Source of the DNA: Oscillospiraceae bacterium
GTDB lineage: Bacteria > Bacillota > Clostridia > Oscillospirales > Ruminococcaceae
Assembly (NCBI GenBank): GCA_031260665.1
Contig: JAISLD010000036.1
Location: 1-64,000, forward strand
Direction: 5' to 3'
DNA: 64,000 bases
The notes below the pieces were generated by a model that was not told the DNA's origin, searched no databases, and worked only from the letters and a program-made list of their open reading frames with translations. Below, piece by piece: positions 18,335 to 25,891 of this stretch (positions within the stretch are counted from its first letter, which is position 1; each line of letters opens with the position of its first letter). The translations under genes were made by a program, and so were the position numbers.

Positions 18335-18651
18335 TGACTATTGATTTGACACAGGTGGTAATTGCGGTACTCACACTTATTTTCGGCTGTATCTCTGCTT
18401 TTTTGATTCCGTATCTGAAAAGCAAGCTCACTGCCGAACAGCTCAGTAAGGTCAAGTTTTGGGTAAACATTGCAGTCGAAGCGGCTGAAATGATTTATGT
18501 CGGAACTGGCAGAGGGCAGGAAAAGAAAGACTACGTTCTGAAATTCTTGAACAGTAAGGGCTTCACACTCAATGTGGCTGAAATCGACAATCTCATTGAA
18601 TCGGCTGTTCTCGAACTCAAGACAAAAACAAAAGAGGAAGCAAGCGTTTAA
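18334..18651 (+). CDS. Phage holin (LLH family-like)
   Basis: 105 aa with N-terminal TM helix and KVKFWVNIAVEAAEMIY...KKDYVLKFL, typical of LLH holins. Confidence 0.65.
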   Translation: MTIDLTQVVIAVLTLIFGCISAFLIPYLKSKLTAEQLSKVKFWVNIAVEAAEMIYVGTGRGQEKKDYVLKFLNSKGFTLNVAEIDNLIESAVLELKTKTKEEASV

Positions 18652-18725
18652 CTTACTTCCTCTATCTGTAGGACAAATCCGAAGCAATGCTTCACGAAAA
18701 ACACGGTGTTCGGATTTGCACTGTT

Positions 18726-19068
18726 TGGTGGAGCCGAGGAGAATCGAACTCCTGTCCGAAAATACTTCACGCGGTTTTTCTACAAGCTTAGTCAATCGTA
18801 ATCTCAGCGCACGGCAGACAAGTGACAGACCACCGTGCGAGCCGCCTTTGATAAAACGCCGCTTAAAGGCATAGGCGGCGAGGTTTGCCGTTTAGTTTAC
18901 GCCCGAATCCGTGTCAACGGCAAAGCTCGGTCGGACGCAAGCAGCCCTTAGGCTGCTTGGAGTTCTAATTTATTGTTAGCGTTTATTTGTTTTTGCCCGG
19001 ATTAAACAGACGTGCGGCTGTGCTTGCTTAACTGCGCCGGATATCCCCGTCGAAACCTTTACGGCCCC
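18726..19068 (-). ncRNA. ssrA: tmRNA
   Basis: Reverse complement begins GGGGCCGTAAAGGTTTCGACGGGGATATCC and ends GGACAGGAGTTCGATTCTCCTCGGCTCCACCA; tag ORF GCTAACAATAAATTAGAACTCCAAGCAGCCTAA. Confidence 0.95.
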
Positions 19069-19250
19069 AAGGTGTATCTTACATTATAACATTATGCTCT
19101 ACTCTTGTCAAGCGGCTGTGAGTGTGACAGCTTGTCGATTTATGTAACCTTTTGTATTATTTAAGCAGAAATTCCGCTCCTGTGGGAGCGGCTCGGTGTC
19201 CGACTGGCGATAAAGTTAACGCGACACGTTGTTAATTATGTAACCACTTA

Positions 19251-19280
19251 GTGTTCTCTCCCCCAATGGAGAGAGAACAC
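19251..19280. terminator. Hairpin GTGTTCTCTC...GAGAGAACAC
   Basis: Perfect 10-bp inverted repeat just downstream of spoIVB; related hairpin at 59799-59835. Confidence 0.55.
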
Positions 19281-19303
19281 GGTTGCTTCAATGGGCGTTC
19301 AAA

Positions 19304-20521
19304 TCACGCCGCCTTGCTCACATCTTGCCTGCTCACTTCAATCTGCAGCGACTTGTCATACATATTCTCGGCGAATATCGCGTATCCTCTCGTCACATCG
19401 CCGACAAACACGTGTGTCACCGCACCCGCAAGTCTGCCGTTTTGTATAATCGGGCTGCCGCTCATTCCCTGTGCGATACCGCCTGTTGTATTAAGCAGTT
19501 CGGGGTCAGTCACACGGACAATCATATTTTTTACGGCGTTTGTTTCGTCATAGTTTATCTTTTCGATTATGACCGAGTAGGCTTTCGCTTCACTGCCGCC
19601 CACCGTTGATAGTATCTCCGCCGCGCCTGTCTTTACCTCTTGCTTGAACGCCATCGGAATCTCTCCCGTTATCGCGGGCGGGTTTTCCATTTTGCCGAAC
19701 ACACCCGAATCGGTGTTGAACGCAATCGTTCCTATTGCCACCTCAGACAGGAACGAACCGCAGAGTTCACCGGGTGCGCCTTTCTTCCCCTTGACCACGC
19801 GATTGATTGACACAGGCACCGCGTGCCCCTCAGACAGCGGCATAAGTTTGCCCGTGTCGCCGTCACAGACACCGTGCCCCAGCCCCGCGAATACACCTGT
19901 CGCCTTGTCGTAATAAGTCACCGTGCCGATACCGGCCGTGCTGTCACGCACCCACACGCCTATCTTGTATTCTCCGCTTTCAATAGACTTCGTCGGTGTG
20001 ACAGAGAGCGTCATAGGCGAGCCGTCGCGTATCAGTTCCACTTCGGCGGACTTCGGCGCAAGTGCCACAGCGTCGGCGATATCATCGTTGTCGGTAATCT
20101 TGACACCGTTGATTCGCAAGATATTGTCGCCTGCTTTTATCCCCGCGTCTTTCGCGGGAGAGCTGCCGCCTATATAGCCGAAGTCAGTCACCACCACACC
20201 GATGGTCAGCATTTTTATCCCAAACGGCGTGCCGCAAGGGATAAGGTTCGGTCTGTCTGTTCGTTCAATCTGAATGTCTTTTATCCCAAACATACCGAAC
20301 AAAGACAAGCGAGCGGTCTGCCTGCTTGGCGCGGCTGATAAAGTTTGCCGATAGGTTTCGATTGGAGTTATTTTTATATAATGAGTGCCGAGTTCTCCGT
20401 ACGGGTCGTCGGTGTACGACAGCTTTTCGGGCAACTCGGCTGTGAAATGCCCCAGCACCGCGGCTAACGTGACCGCCGACACCGCTAAGACGGCGTAAGA
20501 GAACCGAAGTAGTTTTTTCAT
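19304..20521 (-). CDS. spoIVB: Stage IV sporulation protein B, S55 peptidase
   Basis: N-terminal TM, PDZ segment, GHGVCDGDTG and GGIAQGMSGSPIIQNGRLAGAVTHVF motifs. Confidence 0.9.
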   Translation of the reverse strand: MKKLLRFSYAVLAVSAVTLAAVLGHFTAELPEKLSYTDDPYGELGTHYIKITPIETYRQTLSAAPSRQTARLSLFGMFGIKDIQIERTDRPNLIPCGTPFGIKMLTIGVVVTDFGYIGGSSPAKDAGIKAGDNILRINGVKITDNDDIADAVALAPKSAEVELIRDGSPMTLSVTPTKSIESGEYKIGVWVRDSTAGIGTVTYYDKATGVFAGLGHGVCDGDTGKLMPLSEGHAVPVSINRVVKGKKGAPGELCGSFLSEVAIGTIAFNTDSGVFGKMENPPAITGEIPMAFKQEVKTGAAEILSTVGGSEAKAYSVIIEKINYDETNAVKNMIVRVTDPELLNTTGGIAQGMSGSPIIQNGRLAGAVTHVFVGDVTRGYAIFAENMYDKSLQIEVSRQDVSKAA

Positions 20522-20785
20522 TAAGAATCCTTTTCCTGTGGTGTTGCGGCAAGCCGCTCGCCGAAAGCCGGCGTAAGCGTTACCTACGGAAGTTCATTCC
20601 CGCGAATAAGTCGTTAATGGCGTTTGCCATCTGCACGACTTGCCGCTTTATTACTATGTGTCGCGAAACGGCGAATTATTAAAGGAAATGTTCCGCACCG
20701 ATACCAAACGAACAGCGGAAACTATCTGTCGGGCATAATTGGTTCGTATGGCTTAGTTTATGTGCATGGATTGCCAACGTCGGTT

Positions 20786-20822
20786 AACATATACTACAAC
20801 CGGTTAAACTTTTAGTTTAACC
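20786..20822. repeat. 37-bp direct repeat copy 1
   Basis: aacatatactacaaccggttaaacttttagtttaacc, identical to 20955-20991. Confidence 0.9.
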
Positions 20823-20853
20823 TTCGCCGCTTCGCGGTGGTCGCGGCTACGGC

Positions 20854-20921
20854 GCGGATTTAACCGTCCTGATACGCCGTTTCGCGGCTTTGCCGCGTGG
20901 GCGCGTATGCGCCCAAACTTA
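20854..20921. repeat. 68-bp dispersed intergenic repeat copy A
   Basis: Matches 41195-41262 with 3 differences. Confidence 0.9.
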
Positions 20922-20954
20922 AAAACACTTTAGTGTTTTTAAGTTAACGGCTAT

Positions 20955-20991
20955 AACATATACTACAACCGGTTAAACTTTTAGTTTAACC
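20955..20991. repeat. 37-bp direct repeat copy 2
   Basis: Identical to 20786-20822. Confidence 0.9.
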
Positions 20992-21061
20992 GGCTATATA
21001 GCTTGTCGGTTGACATATATATAAAAGTGTGGTAGAATAAAAAGACTAAAAGCGAGATGAA

Positions 21062-21502
21062 GTGAACAAAGAGAGAGGGGGCGGCGGCTTGAATTATGAG
21101 AGGTCCTGCGGTGCGGTGATATACCGCAAGCACCACGGCAACACCGAGGTGTTGTTGATACAGCACACACATTCGGGTTACTGGTCGTTCCCAAAGGGGC
21201 ACCAAAACGAGGGAGAAACCGACGCGCAAACGGCTCTCCGTGAAATAAAAGAAGAAACAGGGCTCGACGTTTACATCGATGAGAGCTTCTGCGAAGCCGT
21301 TCAGTTCTCACCACGAAGAGGAACGATGAAAACCGTGATATACTTCATCGCTTCACTCAAAAGCCGCGAGGTTATCCCGCAGTATGAGGAGATTACCGAC
21401 TATCGTTGGGTGGAGGTGACGCAGGCAATCAACCTGCTGACTTATGAGAACGACAAAACGATTATCACCAGAGCAAAGAACTTCATTCAGTTTCACGTTT
21501 AA
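21062..21502 (+). CDS. NUDIX hydrolase (diadenosine tetraphosphatase-like)
   Basis: Nudix box GHQNEGETDAQTALREIKEETGL. Confidence 0.85.
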   Translation: MNKERGGGGLNYERSCGAVIYRKHHGNTEVLLIQHTHSGYWSFPKGHQNEGETDAQTALREIKEETGLDVYIDESFCEAVQFSPRRGTMKTVIYFIASLKSREVIPQYEEITDYRWVEVTQAINLLTYENDKTIITRAKNFIQFHV

Positions 21503-21516
21503 TATAAAGCAAAAAC

Positions 21517-21545
21517 AAAGCCCCTCTTACTATAAGAGGGGCTTT
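21517..21545. terminator. Bidirectional terminator
   Basis: aaagcccctctta-cta-taagaggggcttt, 13-bp stem, between convergent genes. Confidence 0.85.
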
Positions 21546-21557
21546 GCTCTGTCACGC

Positions 21558-21911
21558 TCAACTCGCGAGAGTGTTGCCGAGGGTTTCTTCTACCGCAAAT
21601 GTTGACGGAGCGATGAAAGTGTAGATTTCGGCCGATTCCCCCGTCCCTTTGACGAGGGCGCAGTCGTAGATATAGCCGCTCTCCGTCAGTGCCGCTGTTT
21701 CTGCCGAGGTCAGCTTCAGCAGCAGCCCGTCCTCTGTGTAACTAAGCAGCGTCAGCTCCCGCTTCAGCAGCGGCTCGGTGTCGCCGCGATTCTTCTTGAG
21801 GGTGAACACGATTTTGTCGCTTGAGTTAAGGATATACTCTTCGCCGCAGAGTGTCGGCACGATTTTGATGTGAACCGTGTCGCCCCTGTTCACCGTGATG
21901 GTCTTGTCCAT
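21558..21911 (-). CDS. Hypothetical protein (117 aa)
   Basis: ORF with RBS-like aaaggaaa upstream; no confident family. Confidence 0.5.
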   Translation of the reverse strand: MDKTITVNRGDTVHIKIVPTLCGEEYILNSSDKIVFTLKKNRGDTEPLLKRELTLLSYTEDGLLLKLTSAETAALTESGYIYDCALVKGTGESAEIYTFIAPSTFAVEETLGNTLAS

Positions 21912-21984
21912 AGGTTTCCTTTCGTTTCGTATGTTGATAATAACATTCTACCACGAAAGTAAACTGCAAATCAATGCAAGTTGT

Positions 21985-24345
21985 TTACTTAATTAACCTT
22001 TGGGCAATATCCGCTCCCTCTTTTGCGTCTTTGGCGTAGAAATCAGCTCCGATTGATTTCGCGTATTCCTCCGACAACACCGCGCCGCCCACAATCGTCT
22101 TGACGTGAGGCAGGTTAGCTTTAAGCAAACGCACGGTTTCTTCCATTGCAGGCAGAGTCGTCGTCATAAGAGCCGACAACCCAACTAAGAACGCGCTGTG
22201 TTCTTTCGCCGCTGTCAGTATCTTCTCGGGTGGTACGTCGCGGCCAAGGTCGATTACCGCGAAGCCGTAGCTTTCAAGCAGCACCTTGACGATGTTCTTG
22301 CCTATGTCATGCACATCGCCCTTGACCGTTGCAAGCACGATGACGCCCTTGTTTTGGCTCACGCCGCTTTTCAGCAGTTCGCCGCGTATCAGTTCAAAGC
22401 AGGCGCTCGCCGCGTCAGCCGCCTTGATAAGTTGCGGCAAGAACATCTTGCCTTTACCAAACGCCGTCCCCACCTCGTCAAGTGCCGGGATAATGAACTC
22501 GTCGGCTATCTGAAGCGGTGGTTTGCCACTGTCTATCATCGCGGCAGTCTGCTGTGTCGCGTCTGCGGTCAGACCGCACGCCACCGCGTCAAACAGCGGC
22601 AGGATATCGCTTGAAGCGGGTTTCTTGGGTGAGGCGGCGACTTGTGAGTAAACCTCGGCGTATTCGTCCGCGTGACCGTTCAGTGCCGCAAAGGCGCGAA
22701 ATGCCGTGCTTATCGCTTCGATGTTTGGGTTGACAATCGGGAGTGTCAGCCCGCGGTCAAGCGCAAGCGTGAGGAACGCCGCGTTTATTCCCTCGCGATT
22801 CGGCAGACCAAACGAGATGTTTGACACACCGAGCGTTGTTTTCACGCCAAGCTGTTTCTTCACAAAGGACAGCGTGTCAAGCGTCACCGCCGCGTTGCCG
22901 CTTCCCGCCCCGATTGTCAGCGTCAAGCAGTCGATGATTACGTTGTCGCGTGGAATCCCGTGGGTTTCGGCCGCTTCTATTATCCGCTTTGCTATCTCAA
23001 GTCTGCCTGCCGCTGTATCGGGAATCCCGTCTTTATCAAGGCACAGCCCCACCACAGCCGCCCCGTACTTCGCAACAAGCGGCAGTATCCTTTCAAGCAC
23101 CTCGGGGTCGCCGTTCACCGAGTTGACGAGCGGCTTGCCATTGTAGACACGCAGCGTTTGCTCCAACGCTTCGGCTTTTGCCGAATCAAGCTGCAGCGGC
23201 AAGTCACAGACACTCTGAACGGCAAGCACCGTGTCACGAAGCGCTGCCGCTTCGTCAATGCCGGCAAGCCCCGTGTTTATGTCAAGAATCTCGGCTCCCG
23301 CCTCTTGCTGTTCCACCGCTTGCCGCATTGCGTACGAGGTGTCGCCGTTTGTCAGCGCACTCTTGAAGAGCGGCTTGCCTGTCGGGTTGATTCGTTCACC
23401 GACCATTCGCGGTCGTTCAAATGTGACGACACGCCCTGCCGAACAAACCGCGCCGATATCGCCGCTTGTTTCAGTCGGCTTGAATCCGTTTGTCGCGTTT
23501 ATCAGATGAGCAATATGTTGCGGAGTTGTTCCGCAACAACCGCCAAGCATTTTCACTCCCAATTCCGCGTAGAGTTTCATCTGCTTTGCAAACTCAGCCG
23601 CAGTCAAGGCGAACACGCCTGTCGTTGGGTCGGGAAGCCCCGCGTTTGGCTTCACCATCACGGGTTTGTCGGTGAAGCGCAGCATCTCGCGGACAGTCGA
23701 AAGCAAGTCGGCAGGACCAAGCGAGCAGTTGACTCCGATAACGTCAGCACCAAGTCCGCCGAGTGTGAGAGCGGCGGCGGAGGGCGGCGTGCCCGTGAAC
23801 GTCCGTCCGTTTGGTTCATAGGTCATTGAGATAATGACGGGCAGGCGCGTGTTCTCTTTGGCGGCAAGCACCGCCGCTTTCGCTTCAAGCAAATCGGAAA
23901 AGGTTTCAGCGAGAATGAGGTCCGCTCCCGCTTCTTCCCCTGTCGCCATTATCTCACGAAACAAATCATACGCTTCTTCAAACGACATTGTGCCAAGTGG
24001 AGCAAGTTGTTCACCAAGCGGCGCGACGTCAAGAGCAACAAGCGCGCCGCCGCCGAGAGCCGCCTTTGTGAGGCGCACGTTCTCGGTGATTATCGCCTTG
24101 AAGTCAAGACCAAGCGGCTCAAGTTTCAGTCTGCTTGCCCCGAAGGTGTTGGCACATATCACACGTGACCCCACCTCGAGATAGGCTTTCGCCGCTTTGC
24201 TCACCACATCGGGCGCGGAGAACGCGAGTTCAGAGGAAACGCAGAAGCTGATGTTCGCGGCTTTCGCGAAGTCATAGAGCAGTGTGCCTTGCGCCCCGTC
24301 CGCAATGATAAAGTCGTCCGACGCTAAAAGTTCATTAAATGTCAT
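21985..24345 (-). CDS. metH: Cobalamin-dependent methionine synthase (Hcy, pterin-binding and B12 domains)
   Basis: GGCCGTTPQHI zinc motif, VGERINPTG pterin domain, DVHDIGKNIVKVLLESYGF B12 motif; no C-terminal activation domain. Confidence 0.92.
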   Translation of the reverse strand: MTFNELLASDDFIIADGAQGTLLYDFAKAANISFCVSSELAFSAPDVVSKAAKAYLEVGSRVICANTFGASRLKLEPLGLDFKAIITENVRLTKAALGGGALVALDVAPLGEQLAPLGTMSFEEAYDLFREIMATGEEAGADLILAETFSDLLEAKAAVLAAKENTRLPVIISMTYEPNGRTFTGTPPSAAALTLGGLGADVIGVNCSLGPADLLSTVREMLRFTDKPVMVKPNAGLPDPTTGVFALTAAEFAKQMKLYAELGVKMLGGCCGTTPQHIAHLINATNGFKPTETSGDIGAVCSAGRVVTFERPRMVGERINPTGKPLFKSALTNGDTSYAMRQAVEQQEAGAEILDINTGLAGIDEAAALRDTVLAVQSVCDLPLQLDSAKAEALEQTLRVYNGKPLVNSVNGDPEVLERILPLVAKYGAAVVGLCLDKDGIPDTAAGRLEIAKRIIEAAETHGIPRDNVIIDCLTLTIGAGSGNAAVTLDTLSFVKKQLGVKTTLGVSNISFGLPNREGINAAFLTLALDRGLTLPIVNPNIEAISTAFRAFAALNGHADEYAEVYSQVAASPKKPASSDILPLFDAVACGLTADATQQTAAMIDSGKPPLQIADEFIIPALDEVGTAFGKGKMFLPQLIKAADAASACFELIRGELLKSGVSQNKGVIVLATVKGDVHDIGKNIVKVLLESYGFAVIDLGRDVPPEKILTAAKEHSAFLVGLSALMTTTLPAMEETVRLLKANLPHVKTIVGGAVLSEEYAKSIGADFYAKDAKEGADIAQRLIK

Positions 24346-24926
24346 AATATTCCCAAAACCGCGCTGATTGTCTTGCGCGGCGTCATAATGCCGCTTGTGG
24401 TGACGGTCACGCCGATACTTCTGTGTGAATCGAGAAGCGAGAGAAACTCACGCTGATATGATAGCTCAAAGTCGCCGTATCCCGGGCTGTACCGTGAAAC
24501 AGAATGTGAAAACTTGAATTCTTCGCGGAACAGTGCTTCCGCTTTATTTGCCGCTTGCTCGACCGCGCCGCTTGCCAAGCAGTCGAGATAGAACGCCGCA
24601 AGCTGACTTGTCGCGCCTGCTCGCCTTATCTGTGAATCGATTGCCGCCCCAAGTGTGACCGCAAACATCACGCCGCGTCTGCAAGAGGCAAGGTGGTCGG
24701 CAATATCACTGCCGCTGAACTCCGAGTCGCCGCTTTCACTCACCGAGAACAACCGATAACAGCATTTCGGCGGCTTGTCCGCAAGTAGCGACTGAATCAC
24801 GCTTTGCCCATTCGTGAACTCCTCGTCGGGAATGTCTAAACCCGCAAGCTGAAGCGACCACGCGGTGTCAAGCGTTTCAATCGGCAGATACGCGGTGAAC
24901 ACGCGACCGGCGAGAGCGATGTTCAC
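24342..24926 (-). CDS. Methionine synthase activation domain protein (split MetH C-terminus)
   Basis: 194 aa; ...YSPGYGDFELSYQREFLSLLDSHRSIGVTVTTSGIMTPRKTISAVLGI..., adjacent to metH. Confidence 0.85.
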   Translation of the reverse strand: MNIALAGRVFTAYLPIETLDTAWSLQLAGLDIPDEEFTNGQSVIQSLLADKPPKCCYRLFSVSESGDSEFSGSDIADHLASCRRGVMFAVTLGAAIDSQIRRAGATSQLAAFYLDCLASGAVEQAANKAEALFREEFKFSHSVSRYSPGYGDFELSYQREFLSLLDSHRSIGVTVTTSGIMTPRKTISAVLGIL

Positions 24927-25756
24927 AAAAACAAGTGGCGGACGTTCTCGCCGATACGTCGAGCCACAGCGGGGCGGTTCATTGTGTAGAGATGAATCCC
25001 GTCGGCATCGTTGGCAAGCAGCTCCGCAATTTGTTCAACCGCGTAAGCGCAACCCGCGTCGAACAACGCTTCGGTGCTGCCGCCAAACTTAGCGAGCAGT
25101 TTTGTGAACTTCGGCGGCAACGAAGCGCCGGACAACGACACCATTCGTTTAATCTGGTTTGCCGAGGTGATAGGCATTATCCCGGGATAAAGCGGTATCG
25201 TTATGCCTTTCGCTCTCGCTTTGTCGGCAAAGCGAAACCACGCGGCGTTGTCAAAAAAAAGCTGACTATAGAGTGCCGACACCCCTGCCTGCGCCTTGAT
25301 TGCAAGGTGTTCAACGTCGAGGTCAAGATTGTCACATTCTGAGTGACACTCGGGGTAACACGCGCCGTAAACGGTGAAGCGAGGGTGACTTTGCCGAATA
25401 TGTGCAACCAACTCACTCGCGTACTTGAACTTGCCTGTCGGCGTTTCTCCCGCCACCTTGTCGCCACGAAGCGCCATAACAGACGTGACGCCGCTGTCGT
25501 AAAGATTCGTTAACTCCGCGTCTATGTCGGTGATTGACGAGTTAAGGCAGGTGAGGTGAGCTACAGACGGCGTGTTCAGTTTGTTGACGATATACGCGGC
25601 GAATTTTTCGGTTTCACCGCCGCCTGTGCCGCCTGCGCTGTAGGTCACGCTGATTGAGTCGGGTTTCATCGCGGCAAACTCATAGAGTGCGGGGTAGAGC
25701 TTTTCTTCGGGATAGTTCTTGTTCGGGGGAAACACCTCGAATGTAAACTTCTTCAT
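24923..25756 (-). CDS. metF: 5,10-methylenetetrahydrofolate reductase
   Basis: FEVFPPNK...DSISVTYSAGGTG... ; YPGIMPI; adjacent to metH. Confidence 0.92.
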   Translation of the reverse strand: MKKFTFEVFPPNKNYPEEKLYPALYEFAAMKPDSISVTYSAGGTGGGETEKFAAYIVNKLNTPSVAHLTCLNSSITDIDAELTNLYDSGVTSVMALRGDKVAGETPTGKFKYASELVAHIRQSHPRFTVYGACYPECHSECDNLDLDVEHLAIKAQAGVSALYSQLFFDNAAWFRFADKARAKGITIPLYPGIMPITSANQIKRMVSLSGASLPPKFTKLLAKFGGSTEALFDAGCAYAVEQIAELLANDADGIHLYTMNRPAVARRIGENVRHLFL

Positions 25757-25891
25757 ATATCAATTCCTTGGTTGACTTGGTACGTCATAAGAATAGCACA
25801 TTAACGGAGAAAAGTCAACATTTGCTTTACTTTTAATCAGCTTTGTGGTATACTGATATTTGATTAACGTGTGTCTTGTCTAAGGGTACAT

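Noticed and set aside
22706-23829. Long plus-strand ORFs opposite metH
   Set aside because: Antisense to a clearly recognised metH; no domain signatures.
25757-25891. Possible SAM or cobalamin riboswitch upstream of metF
   Set aside because: The short intergenic sequence shows no recognisable conserved riboswitch core by eye; a covariance-model search would be needed.
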